From the NCBI GenBank assembly GCA_001795535.1, contig MGPK01000032.1, positions 42,874 to 77,053 of the forward strand: 34,180 nt of DNA. Reading direction: 5' to 3'. Origin of the DNA: Deltaproteobacteria bacterium GWA2_54_12 (GTDB lineage: Bacteria; Desulfobacterota; GWC2-55-46). The notes under the pieces are model-generated. The model saw nothing but the letters and a program-made list of their open reading frames with translations, searched no databases and had not been told where the DNA came from. The stretch's first letter is position 1. Each line of letters begins with the position of its first letter. Positions 1 through 8,187 of this stretch are shown here, one piece after another. A program made the position numbers and the translations under genes.

Positions 1-195
1 TCGGTCGCCCAAACGCCTAACATCGAATTCTTTGAAGTGCCTTCCAAACTACATAAGCCCATAAGCCAGGCCGCAGGCGTGGTCAGCTCATCAAAAGAGA
101 AAGACGGGGCGAGGGCGTTCATTAAATTCGTCAACGGCCCGAAAGGCGCTCCGATAATGAAAAAATACGGTTTTCTCCCGCCGGACGGCCGATAG
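1..195 (+). CDS. modA: Molybdate ABC transporter substrate-binding protein, C-terminal end (partial)
   Basis: An open frame runs from the first base to a TAG at 193-195 and encodes the last 64 residues of a protein cut by the window edge. The tail carries a run like GARAFIKFVNGPKG followed by a KKYGF segment, which is the usual end of periplasmic molybdate-binding ModA proteins (the 'A..F..f..sp.a..i...yGF' closing pattern). The modB start codon follows the stop directly, so it is the first visible gene of a modABC operon. The role is to bind molybdate or tungstate in the periplasm and deliver it to the ModB channel. The identification rests on this short tail plus its neighbours. Confidence 0.85.
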   Translation, partial: SVAQTPNIEFFEVPSKLHKPISQAAGVVSSSKEKDGARAFIKFVNGPKGAPIMKKYGFLPPDGR

Positions 196-849
196 ATGGA
201 TTTGTTCCCCCTTTTCCTTACAATCAAGGTCTCTTTTTTTGCGACTGTCTTGACTATCGCGATAGGGCTCACGCTTGCCTGGGTCATGGCAAAAAGGGAC
301 TTCTGGGGCAAAGGGCTCCTCGATGTGATCATCATGCAGCCGCTCGTGATACCGCCTACGGTCCTTGGCTATTACCTGCTCGCGCTTTTCGGCAGGTCCG
401 GCTGGCTGGGAGGCGTTCTTGATTCTCTGGGGATCGAGATAGTCTTTACCTGGAAAGGCGCTGTCGTCGCGGCCTTCATATCTTCCCTCCCGCTTTTCGT
501 CAAGCCCGCGAGGGCGGCCCTGGAAGGCGTTGGCGCGGACCTCGAGAACGCTGCAAGACTCCTCGGCAAGACAGAGTGGCAGGTCATAAGGACGATAACC
601 CTGCCGCTCGCGTGGAGGGGCATACTCGCAGGCGCGGTCATGGCCTTCGCGAGGGCGACCGGCGAGTTCGGCGCGACTCTCATGGTGGCGGGGAACATCC
701 CCGGAGTCACGCAGACGCTGCCGATTGCCATCTATGACGCCGTGCAGTCGGGCGACAGCGGGGCCGCCAACCTCCTTGTACTCATAATAACGCTCTTTTC
801 CTTCTCGGTACTTTTTGCCGCCGGGAAGATAGGCCGCGGAAGGCTTTAA
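196..849 (+). CDS. modB: Molybdate ABC transporter permease ModB
   Basis: This is a 217-residue integral membrane protein, a normal length for ModB, with about five or six hydrophobic segments. The cytoplasmic EAA loop that contacts the ATPase is visible at about residues 115-150 (ENAARLLGKTEWQVIRTITLP, then a conserved RATGEFGATLMVAGN stretch typical of molybdate and sulfate permeases). Its ATG follows the modA stop without a gap, so translation is probably coupled. It forms the inner-membrane channel for molybdate. The downstream partner modC is separated from it by 160 bp filled by a palindromic repeat, which is unusual for this operon. Confidence 0.95.
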   Translation: MDLFPLFLTIKVSFFATVLTIAIGLTLAWVMAKRDFWGKGLLDVIIMQPLVIPPTVLGYYLLALFGRSGWLGGVLDSLGIEIVFTWKGAVVAAFISSLPLFVKPARAALEGVGADLENAARLLGKTEWQVIRTITLPLAWRGILAGAVMAFARATGEFGATLMVAGNIPGVTQTLPIAIYDAVQSGDSGAANLLVLIITLFSFSVLFAAGKIGRGRL

Positions 850-972
850 CAGGCTGCCTCAAAAAGTCCATCTGCGTTGTTGGCTTCAAAGCGAGTAATT
901 GCTGCGTACAGAAGAGTACGCCTCATTCCTAACTCTTCGCAGTCCCGCAATTGGAGCTTTTGGAGCAGCCTG
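850..972. repeat. Palindromic element A, copy 1 (between modB and modC)
   Basis: An imperfect palindrome of about 123 bp. The ends are CAGGCTGC and GCAGCCTG, followed inward by an A-rich/T-rich pair and an inner hairpin around GCGTAC..GTACGC, then the core GTACGCCTCATTCCT. The same layout recurs at 6312-6434, 30798-30921 and 32414-32535. It fills almost all the space between modB and modC. Confidence 0.88.
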
Positions 973-1009
973 AACAAAACGGAGTTTAGCAATTTGCTGA
1001 ATAGTCGCC

Positions 1010-2095
1010 ATGCTTGAGATATCCCTTAAAAAACAGCTCGAAGACTTTGAAGTCGGCGTGAATCTCAGCCTCGACGAGGAACTACTCGTGCTTTTCGGCC
1101 CGTCCGGGGCCGGAAAGACAATGATACTGAAGATGATTTCAGGCATAGTCAAGCCGGATGACGGCAGGGTCGTATCCGGCGGCGAGGTCCTTTTCGACTC
1201 TTCAAGCGGCGTCAATGTCCCGGTCAGGAAGAGGAAGGTCGGGTACCTCTTTCAGGACTACGCTCTTTTCCCGCACATGACGGTCGAGGAGAATATAGCC
1301 TACGGCATAGAAGGCCCGAAAGCGTCCGCCGGAAAAAAGGTCAGCGAACTCCTTGGGCTCATGCGCCTTGCGGGCCTTGAAAAAAGATTTCCGCACGAGC
1401 TTTCAGGAGGGCAGAAGCAGAGGACTGCCCTTGCCAGGACGCTTGCCGCGGAGCCGAGGGTGCTCCTTCTGGACGAGCCGTTTTCCGCGCTCGACTACCA
1501 GGTAAGGGAAAAGCTCAGGGCAGACCTCCTCAACATACACAGGGTATACCCCATAACCACTGTCCTCGTGACCCACGACCTCGAAGAAGCGTTCATGCTC
1601 GGGAAAAAGATAGCCGTCATCAACAACGGCTCAATTGAGCAGTCCGGCACCAGGGAGGATGTCTTCTACAGGCCTAAAACCCGTAATGTGGCGAGGTTCA
1701 TGGGAGTAAGGAATATCTTTGCGGGTGCTGTCTCCGGGCTGGAAGATTCGAATATTTTGATAGATACTCCAGATATAGGCGTCATAAAGGCGCCCAGGCC
1801 GCCGGGGTTTCAATTCAGCCCGGGACAGGAAGTGTCATTCTGCATAAGGCCAGAAGAGATACTCGTCATAAGGCCCGACAGGGTACTGGGCAAGGTCCAG
1901 GACAACATACTCGAATGCGACATAACGGGGGCCATCGGCAAGGGCTCGACCCACATACTTTATCTGGAGACAGGGCATGGCAGGACGCCATTGAAAGTGG
2001 AACTTCCAAACTTTGTCGTGCGCAAACTTGAACTTGCGGTAGGAAGACAAGTCAAGGTATCATTAAAGAAAGAGAACATCTGGGTCATTGCCTGA
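1010..2095 (+). CDS. modC: Molybdate ABC transporter ATP-binding protein ModC
   Basis: A 361-residue ABC ATPase that powers molybdate uptake. The Walker A GPSGAGKT lies at residues 30-37, the signature LSGGQKQR starts at 131, the Walker B LLLDEP has its Asp and Glu at 155-156, and the switch His is H189 in VTHD. The C-terminal third (about 290-360) fits a TOBE/molybdate-binding domain, which in this family senses the substrate. The length matches ModC. The chosen ATG gives the usual N-terminus, but I see no good Shine-Dalgarno sequence upstream: the bases before it are AT-rich sequence flanking repeat A. It presumably works with the adjacent modA and modB. Confidence 0.93.
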   Translation: MLEISLKKQLEDFEVGVNLSLDEELLVLFGPSGAGKTMILKMISGIVKPDDGRVVSGGEVLFDSSSGVNVPVRKRKVGYLFQDYALFPHMTVEENIAYGIEGPKASAGKKVSELLGLMRLAGLEKRFPHELSGGQKQRTALARTLAAEPRVLLLDEPFSALDYQVREKLRADLLNIHRVYPITTVLVTHDLEEAFMLGKKIAVINNGSIEQSGTREDVFYRPKTRNVARFMGVRNIFAGAVSGLEDSNILIDTPDIGVIKAPRPPGFQFSPGQEVSFCIRPEEILVIRPDRVLGKVQDNILECDITGAIGKGSTHILYLETGHGRTPLKVELPNFVVRKLELAVGRQVKVSLKKENIWVIA

Positions 2096-2116
2096 TTTAT
2101 TCAAACAGGAGGTTTA

Positions 2117-3094
2117 ATGGCCGTCCACAATCATTCCGAACACGATCATTCCATACACGAGGAGAGCGCCCTTAGCCGGGACCTCGACCTGAAGGTCAAA
2201 AGAAGGCTCCTTGTATCCATATTCCTTACGGGGGTCATCTTCCTCGCCGAGCTCATAGGCGGCCTCTATACCAACAGTCTTGCCCTCCTCAGCGATGCTG
2301 CCCATGTCTTCATGGATGTCTTCGCGCTTACGCTCAGCTTTTTCGCGATATACATAGCCGAGATGCCGCCAACCGAGAAAAGGACTTATGGCCTCCACAG
2401 GGTCGAAGTCTTTGTGTCGTTCATAAACAGCTTTGTCCTCCTCCTATTAACCGCCTTTATCTTCTACAAGGGCGCGGTCAGGTTCTTCTCCCCGGAGCCG
2501 GTTGAGAGCGTGGGCGTGCTGCTGGTGGCAACCATAGGCCTTGTCGTGAACCTCATGGTGGCCAGGTGGCTCCACCACTTCGCCGTAAGCGACCTTAATG
2601 TAAAGAGCGCCTTCATACATGTCGTAGGTGACGCTGCCGCTTCGGTCGGCGTCATCATCAGCGCCGTCATAATATATTATACCGGCTGGTTTCAGGCAGA
2701 CCCGCTCATAAGCATGCTCATCTGCGTCATAATAGTGTTCGGGGCGGTAAAGATTATCCGCGAGTCCTCGCACATACTCCTTGAGGGGGTGCCCAGGGAG
2801 ATAGACCTGGGCAGGGTAAAGGCGGTCATACTGGCGCCGGAGGGGGTATCGAGCGTCCACAGCCTTCATGTGTGGTCCATCTGCCACAATGTGTTCGCCC
2901 TTTCGGCCCACATCGACATAATACCTACCCAGAGGTGGAGGATGGGCGAGATATTCGGGGAGATAAACGAGGTGCTCGCCCATGACTACCATATATTCTA
3001 TACGACTCTTCAAGCCGAGTGTTCCGGGTGCAACCCGAACGATACTTTCGGCAGGATCGCCCATAAAGAGAGGGGCCACGGACATCTTCACTGA
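2117..3094 (+). CDS. Cation diffusion facilitator family transporter (ZitB/CzcD-like)
   Basis: A 325-residue inner-membrane proton/metal antiporter of the CDF family, which exports Zn2+ and related ions from the cytoplasm. The N-terminus is His-rich (HNHSEHDHSIH). Six membrane segments can be traced. The intramembrane metal site is visible as H63xxxD67 in segment 2 (within DAAHVFMD) and H168xxxD172 in segment 5 (HVVGDAAASVGV); two HxxxD pairs are the pattern of zinc-selective members. The cytoplasmic C-terminal domain ends in CSGC and a HGHLH tail, likely extra metal ligands. A strong AGGAGG at 2107-2112 precedes the ATG. It follows modC by 21 bp and could be read through from the mod operon. 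Confidence 0.93.
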   Translation: MAVHNHSEHDHSIHEESALSRDLDLKVKRRLLVSIFLTGVIFLAELIGGLYTNSLALLSDAAHVFMDVFALTLSFFAIYIAEMPPTEKRTYGLHRVEVFVSFINSFVLLLLTAFIFYKGAVRFFSPEPVESVGVLLVATIGLVVNLMVARWLHHFAVSDLNVKSAFIHVVGDAAASVGVIISAVIIYYTGWFQADPLISMLICVIIVFGAVKIIRESSHILLEGVPREIDLGRVKAVILAPEGVSSVHSLHVWSICHNVFALSAHIDIIPTQRWRMGEIFGEINEVLAHDYHIFYTTLQAECSGCNPNDTFGRIAHKERGHGHLH

Positions 3095-3150
3095 GCCGCT
3101 TATGATATACTTTGTCTGTACCCGTTAATAAACGGATAAGGGGGATTCAC

Positions 3151-5619
3151 ATGCCGAAAATAAATCCTTTGCCTCCAGAAGAGCTGAGCTGGAGATGCGG
3201 CCCCGAGAGGTTCTCGTTCGCCACCACAAACGAGGTTGCCTCCCTTTCGGAGATAATCGGCCAGGACAGGGCCCTGCGTTCCATAGAATTCGGGCTCGGC
3301 ATAACGAACCATAATTACAATATCTTCGTCCTTGGGGAGACCGGGGTCGGCAAGGAGACCACAGTCAGGGACATAGTCGAGAGGAAGGCAAAGGGAGAAC
3401 CCGTGCCTGACGACTGGTGCTATGTCTTCAACTTCGATGACGCCGACGCTCCGACGGCCATAAACCTGCCGCCTGGCAGGGGGTCGGAGTTCGCCGGCGA
3501 CATGGACGATCTCATCGACTCCCTCAGGCGCGACATTCCCAAGGTATTCGAGTCAAAGGACTACGAGAAGCACAGGGACGAGATTCTGGAAGGCCAGCAG
3601 GAGAGGACAAGGGGCCTTTTTTTCAGGCTTGAGCAGAAGGCCATTGAAAAGGGGCTCATCCTCAAAAAGACCGTAAGCGGGCTGGCTGTCGTCCCGGCCA
3701 AGAACGGCAAGCCCATGAGCCAGGAAGAGTTCGAAGCGCTCCCGGCCGCGAGGCGCTCCGAGATCGAGCAGGACCTTCTTGTCATGCAGGATAAGCTCTC
3801 GGATGCGATCCGCGAGGCAAGGGCCATTGAAAAGGAGACCAAGGACAGGATAAACGCCCTGGACAGGGAGGTCGTGCAGTATGTCGTTAACCCGGCCGTG
3901 AACGAGCTTTTGGACAAGTTCAAGGAGTTCAAGGGCGTAATCGAGTACCTGTACAAGGTAAGGGAAAATATCCTCGACAACATCGATGACTTCAGGCCCA
4001 AAGAAGAAGTACCGCTTGCCATCGGCGGCATAAGGCTCCAGAAGCAGGAGCCTACCTTTGAGCGCTACAAAGTCAACCTCATTATTAATAACAAAGACTC
4101 CGAAGGCGCGCCGGTAATCTTCGAGCCCAACCCGACCTACTCTAACCTCTTCGGCAGGATAGAGTTCAGGGTTCAGCTCGGAGTGGCCACGACCGATTTC
4201 ACTATGATAAAGGCCGGGAGCGTGCACAAGGCCAACGGCGGGTACCTCGTGGTGAACGCCATGGATATCCTGCGCAACATATTTGTCTATGACTCCCTCA
4301 AAAGGATGATAAAGAACAGGGAGGCCAGGATAGAAGACCCGTGGGAGCAGTACAGGATAATCTCCTCCACCACGCTGAAGCCTTCGCCCATACCGGTCAA
4401 CATAAAGCTCGTCATAATGGGCGAGCCGTTCATATACTACCTCCTTTACAACCAGGACACCGAGTACAGGAAAATATTCAAGGTCAAGGCCGACTTCGAC
4501 ACTGTCATGCCCAGGAACGATCAGAGCATAGAGAAGTACGCCCACTTCGTCGCCACGCGGTGCAGGGAGGAGAACCTGCTCCCATTTGACAGGACAGGCG
4601 TCAGCAGGGTCATAGAGCTCGGGGTAAGGCTCGCCGGGGACAAGGACAAGCTCTCGGCGAGGTTCAACGACATATCGAACATCATAGTGGAGGCAAGCTA
4701 CTGGGCAGGAGTTGAAGGCTCGAAGATCGTTTCCGCGGCCCATGTAGAGCGGGCCGACAATGAGCGGGTCTACAGGAACTCGAAAATATCCGAAAAGCTC
4801 AGGGATTACATAAAAGAGGACACCATACTGATAACGACCGAAGGCAGGGCCGTTGGGCAGGTGAACGGGCTGGCGATACTCGACCCGGGCGACTACGCAT
4901 TCGGCAAGCCGTCCCGCGTGACCGCGAGGGTGTACATGGGGGACGCCGGGGTTGTGAACATCGAGCGGGAAGTGAAGATGAGCGGCAGGATACACAACAA
5001 GGCGCTCATGATATTCACGAGCTTTTTAGGCGAGCGCTTCGCGAGGAAGTTCCCGCTTACGCTTTCGGCAACCATAACCTTCGAGCAGCTTTACGAAGAG
5101 ATAGAGGGCGACAGCGCAACCTGCACTGAAATATACGCCCTGTACTCCGCCGTGACTGGCGTGCCATTAGACCAGGGCTTCGCGGTCACAGGCTCAATGA
5201 ACCAGGCTGGAGAAGTCCAGCCCATAGGCGGCGTGAACGAGAAGATAGAGGGCTTTTTCGACACCTGCAAGGCAAAAGGGCTTACCGGAGTCCAGGGTGT
5301 CATCATCCCGAAAAGGAATGTCAGAAACCTCATGCTCAAGCGGGAGGTGATAGACGCCGTGATAGATGGCAAGTTCGCCATCTATCCCATCGAGCATGTA
5401 GATGAGGGGCTTGAGATACTCACGGGCATGGAGGTTGGCTTAAGGGACTCTTCGGGCAGCTTCCCAGAGGGGACGCTCAATTACCTTGTCGAAAACAGGC
5501 TCTCCGAGCTTGCCAGGGGGTTGAAAGAGTTCGGCAAACCGGCGGTTGATGCCAGGCGCCTCCCCAGCGATGGAACGGACCAGGCCGCGAAACAAGGCGG
5601 CGGGAAGGGAAAAGAATAG
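3151..5619 (+). CDS. Lon-related ATP-dependent serine protease (LonB/YcbZ-like, AAA_32 type)
   Basis: An 822-residue cytoplasmic protease of the S16 family without the classical Lon N-terminal domain. A P-loop GETGVGKET is at residues 62-70; the position after the Lys is Glu, not Ser/Thr. A long helical, charged region (about 130-300) interrupts the ATPase part, as in the COG1067 group. The C-terminal proteolytic domain has the Ser-Lys dyad: S655 in GDSATC and K698 in GGVNEK, 43 residues apart, the spacing of S679/K722 in E. coli Lon. The ATG at 3151 was chosen over an in-frame TTG at 3112 because AAGGGGG lies 7 bases upstream and the product then starts like its relatives. queE follows after 3 bp. 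Confidence 0.9.
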   Translation: MPKINPLPPEELSWRCGPERFSFATTNEVASLSEIIGQDRALRSIEFGLGITNHNYNIFVLGETGVGKETTVRDIVERKAKGEPVPDDWCYVFNFDDADAPTAINLPPGRGSEFAGDMDDLIDSLRRDIPKVFESKDYEKHRDEILEGQQERTRGLFFRLEQKAIEKGLILKKTVSGLAVVPAKNGKPMSQEEFEALPAARRSEIEQDLLVMQDKLSDAIREARAIEKETKDRINALDREVVQYVVNPAVNELLDKFKEFKGVIEYLYKVRENILDNIDDFRPKEEVPLAIGGIRLQKQEPTFERYKVNLIINNKDSEGAPVIFEPNPTYSNLFGRIEFRVQLGVATTDFTMIKAGSVHKANGGYLVVNAMDILRNIFVYDSLKRMIKNREARIEDPWEQYRIISSTTLKPSPIPVNIKLVIMGEPFIYYLLYNQDTEYRKIFKVKADFDTVMPRNDQSIEKYAHFVATRCREENLLPFDRTGVSRVIELGVRLAGDKDKLSARFNDISNIIVEASYWAGVEGSKIVSAAHVERADNERVYRNSKISEKLRDYIKEDTILITTEGRAVGQVNGLAILDPGDYAFGKPSRVTARVYMGDAGVVNIEREVKMSGRIHNKALMIFTSFLGERFARKFPLTLSATITFEQLYEEIEGDSATCTEIYALYSAVTGVPLDQGFAVTGSMNQAGEVQPIGGVNEKIEGFFDTCKAKGLTGVQGVIIPKRNVRNLMLKREVIDAVIDGKFAIYPIEHVDEGLEILTGMEVGLRDSSGSFPEGTLNYLVENRLSELARGLKEFGKPAVDARRLPSDGTDQAAKQGGGKGKE

Positions 5620-5622
5620 CCG

Positions 5623-6261
5623 ATGATAGTATACGAGATATTCAAGAGCATACAGGGCGAGTCTACTTACGCCGGACTGCCGTGCGTTTTCGTAAGGCTT
5701 GCCGGGTGCAACCTGAGCTGTTCATGGTGCGACACGCCTTACGCCAGGGTGCCTGACGAGGCCATTGAAATGACGATAGCGGAGGTGATCGAAGAGGTGG
5801 GCGGCTACAACTGTCCTTTAGTCGAGATAACCGGGGGCGAGCCGCTTATGCAGGAAGAGGCCTGTTTGCTCGCCGTCGCCCTCGCTGACAGAGGCTACCG
5901 CGTGCTTGTCGAGACGAACGGTTCGATCTGCCTCTCGGGTCTTGACCCGAGGGTCGTAAAGATAGTCGATGTTAAATGTCCTTCGAGCGGACATGCCGGG
6001 TCGTTCCTACTTGAGAACCTCAAACACATATCCCCGGAGGACGAGGTGAAGTTCGTCATCGGCGGCAGGGAAGACTACGACTCGGCCATACGGTTCATGG
6101 AGGAGTTTTTGCGTGGCAGGACAGAAAAGGTGCTGTTCGCTCCGGTTCGGCCGCAGCTGAGCCCCAGGGAGCTTTCCGAGTGGATATTAAAGGACGCTCT
6201 CAAGGTGAGGCTACAGCTACAGCTTCATACCTATATCTGGCCCGACGAGAAGGGCAGGTAG
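5623..6261 (+). CDS. queE: 7-carboxy-7-deazaguanine synthase (radical SAM)
   Basis: A 212-residue radical SAM enzyme that converts 6-carboxy-tetrahydropterin to 7-carboxy-7-deazaguanine, a step in making queuosine and other deazapurines. The N-terminus FKSIQGES is characteristic. The cluster ligands are C29, C33 and C36 (CNLSCSWC), and the SAM-binding GGEP motif follows in ITGGEPLMQ. The length is typical of the compact QueE type. The gene begins 3 bp after the stop of the Lon-related protease, so the two are probably co-transcribed; no other queuosine genes lie in the window. Confidence 0.95.
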   Translation: MIVYEIFKSIQGESTYAGLPCVFVRLAGCNLSCSWCDTPYARVPDEAIEMTIAEVIEEVGGYNCPLVEITGGEPLMQEEACLLAVALADRGYRVLVETNGSICLSGLDPRVVKIVDVKCPSSGHAGSFLLENLKHISPEDEVKFVIGGREDYDSAIRFMEEFLRGRTEKVLFAPVRPQLSPRELSEWILKDALKVRLQLQLHTYIWPDEKGR

Positions 6262-6311
6262 GGCTTTACTTGTAGTGCTTTACTTTCGTGCCCCTGAATT
6301 GTAAAATCCTT

Positions 6312-6434
6312 CGGGTTGTTGAAAAAATCCCATCTGCATTGTCGTCATTGTCGCGCGTAATTGCGGCGTACAAAAAAGTACGCCTCATTCCTCGCTCCTC
6401 GACTCCTCGCATCTGGAACTTTTTGAACAACCCG
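6312..6434. repeat. Palindromic element A, copy 2 (between queE and ccsA)
   Basis: The same element as at 850-972, but its ends are CGGGTTGTT and AACAACCCG, a perfect 9-bp inverted pair. Compared with copies 1 and 3, both arms have changed in a matched way. The inner hairpin is GCGTAC-aaaaaa-GTACGC followed by the shared core CTCATTCCTCG. Confidence 0.88.
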
Positions 6435-6475
6435 CATTAAGCAACAATACTAACCGGAGATAGAATTCGATAGAG

Positions 6476-7258
6476 ATGAAGCCTTATCTTTTCGCCGCCG
6501 CCGCGCTTTACTGCCTTGGCCTTTTTACGGTAATCGCGTATCACGCGTCAAAGTCCAAACCCCTTGAGAAGGCTTCCCGCTGGCTGCTTGTGCTCGGGCT
6601 ACTGGCCCACACGGGCGGGCTTGTCCAGAGGGTCCTTTCGACCGGGCACGCGCCAATGGCCTCGATGTACGAGACCCTTGTCTTTTTCAGTTGGACCACG
6701 GTGCTGGTGAGCGCCATAGTCATCTTCAGGTATTCTGAAAGAGAGACCGAACTCGTCACTTTGCCCGTATCAATCCTGGCAATCGCTTTTGCCCTGCTGA
6801 ACGAAAAGCCCGGCGGGCCGCTTACGCTGATCCTGCGCACCCGCTGGTTTGAAACGCATGTCACGGCTTCGTTCGCGGGCTACGCCCTGTTCACGCTCGC
6901 ATTCGCGGGCGCGCTCGTATACCTCATAAAAAAGTGGAGAGGACGGGAAGAGGATGAACTCAGGAAGTTTCAGGAGATAGCCGGAAAGAGCATACTCTGG
7001 GGATTTTTCTTCTTCTCGGCCGCGATGTTCGCCGGGGCCGTATGGGCTTACCTCGCGTGGGGCGCCTACTGGCTCTGGGAACCCAAGGTCATCTGGTCAT
7101 TCATAGTCTGGTTCTACTTCGCCGGGGCCATGCACGCGTGGTATGTAAAACAGTGGCGTGGCACCGGGCTGGCGATAGCCACCATAATCGGCTTCTTCGT
7201 GGTCCTGTTCACTTATTTAGGCGTTTCCCTTTTAATGAAAAGCAGCCATAGTTTCTGA
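6476..7258 (+). CDS. ccsA: Cytochrome c biogenesis protein CcsA/ResC (system II haem handling)
   Basis: A 260-residue polytopic membrane protein with about eight hydrophobic segments. The tryptophan-rich haem-handling (WWD) motif is at about residues 190-206 (WGAYWLWEPKVIW). Conserved histidines flank it: candidates are H45, H128 (WFETH) and the one in GAMHAWYV. It carries haem across the inner membrane for attachment to exported c-type cytochromes, normally with a ResB/Ccs1 partner that is not in this window. An in-frame stop just upstream fixes ATG 6476 as the first possible ATG. The nearest GGAG is about 17 bases upstream, which is too far for a normal ribosome site. Confidence 0.9.
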   Translation: MKPYLFAAAALYCLGLFTVIAYHASKSKPLEKASRWLLVLGLLAHTGGLVQRVLSTGHAPMASMYETLVFFSWTTVLVSAIVIFRYSERETELVTLPVSILAIAFALLNEKPGGPLTLILRTRWFETHVTASFAGYALFTLAFAGALVYLIKKWRGREEDELRKFQEIAGKSILWGFFFFSAAMFAGAVWAYLAWGAYWLWEPKVIWSFIVWFYFAGAMHAWYVKQWRGTGLAIATIIGFFVVLFTYLGVSLLMKSSHSF

Positions 7259-7259
7259 T

Positions 7260-7410
7260 TGGGCGAAACTTTCTGTAGAAAGGTTTCCCCCATACCCCCT
7301 TCAAAGACTTTAAGTTCCTGATATGACCCCCATACGGGGATCATATCAGGAAGAACTATAAGTTTTTGGAGAGAGTTTGAGAGAACCTTTTTACAAAAAG
7401 GTTCTCTCAA
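7260..7410. repeat. Composite palindrome between convergent genes
   Basis: About 150 bp in which the two halves are imperfect inverted copies. The centre is CTGATATGACCCC..GGGGATCATATCAG (about 7318-7350). Each outer end has its own hairpin: GAAACTTTC/GAAAGGTTTC near 7265-7286 and a perfect 15-bp stem at 7378-7392/7395-7409. It separates ccsA (+) from the methyltransferase gene (-). It may help stop transcription from both sides, but there is no U-tract beyond the stems, so it is not a classical terminator. Confidence 0.75.
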
Positions 7411-7417
7411 AAAGATG

Positions 7418-8173
7418 CTACCGCTTCTTCCCCTTTACCCACCACATCACAGCTGACCTCTTGTGGAACTTGGCGAAAAGGATGCCCTTTCTTTTGACGA
7501 GCCTGTTCCCGAGGAATTCCCGGAGTTTTTTGTCGTGCTCTTCGGTCACTATGCCGATGTATTCCTTCCAGAACTCTATCGCTTCTTCCATGTCGCGGAA
7601 GGGCTGGTCAAAGTCGTACTCGATTATCTCGACATTCGCGAATATCCCCAGTGAGTGCAGGGCCGAGTAGGTCTTGAAGTAGTCGGCGCGCTCCCCGAAG
7701 GGCTTGTTGAAAAGAAGGGGGTAGAGTTCCCTGTAATAGAACTTGTCGCCCTGGGGGTCGGCGTTCTCGATTATGAATACGGCTTTTCTCGCGAGGCCGT
7801 CTATGCGTTTTATGTTCTTTTCAGGCTCGCTCAAGAGGGTCGGGACATTGGCGCACAGGAGCGCGTCATGCGCCTTGAGCTCTGCCTTGTCCCACTCAGA
7901 GACGACCGGCTTTATGCCCTTGAGCCCCTGTTTTTTGATGTCGTCGTTAAGGATGTTTATCATGGCCCCGGATGCGTCCAGGGCGGTGACGGTCTTTCCG
8001 GCTTTTGCCAGAGGAATGGCCAGAGAGCCGCACCCGGCACCGACATCCAGGAAGCTTTTGCAGTTTTGCGCCCTTGGCAGGATTACGGCCATGGCGGCCT
8101 GCGGAAAGCCCGAATACTCAAGCCCCCTCCTGTACCAGTCGGCCTTGAGCTTGTTCCAGAAACCCTTTTGCAT
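7418..8173 (-). CDS. Class I SAM-dependent methyltransferase
   Basis: A 251-residue cytoplasmic protein with a Rossmann-type SAM-binding fold. Motif I is FLDVGAGCGSLAIPLA at about residues 40-55 and the acidic residue after strand 2 is in VTALDAS. The substrate is not evident from sequence. The ATG at 8173 was preferred over an upstream in-frame start at 8200 because AGGAGG lies 10 bases before it (8184-8189, read on the minus strand). That ribosome site overlaps the stop codon of the AsmA-like gene, so the two are probably translationally coupled. It is the last gene of a minus-strand run with the DUF3047 and AsmA-like genes. Confidence 0.85.
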   Translation of the reverse strand: MQKGFWNKLKADWYRRGLEYSGFPQAAMAVILPRAQNCKSFLDVGAGCGSLAIPLAKAGKTVTALDASGAMINILNDDIKKQGLKGIKPVVSEWDKAELKAHDALLCANVPTLLSEPEKNIKRIDGLARKAVFIIENADPQGDKFYYRELYPLLFNKPFGERADYFKTYSALHSLGIFANVEIIEYDFDQPFRDMEEAIEFWKEYIGIVTEEHDKKLREFLGNRLVKRKGILFAKFHKRSAVMWWVKGKKR

Positions 8174-8187
8174 TTGTAGCCTTCCTC

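Noticed and set aside
850-972. Family A copy read as a simple rho-independent terminator
   Set aside because: The inner and outer stems are not followed by a U-tract, the element is far longer than a terminator, and two copies lie between genes that should be co-transcribed.
3553-4995. Long minus-strand open frame (480 codons) opposite the Lon-related protease gene
   Set aside because: It lies wholly within a well-supported gene on the other strand, its product has no recognisable domain and its composition mirrors the codon bias of the real gene.
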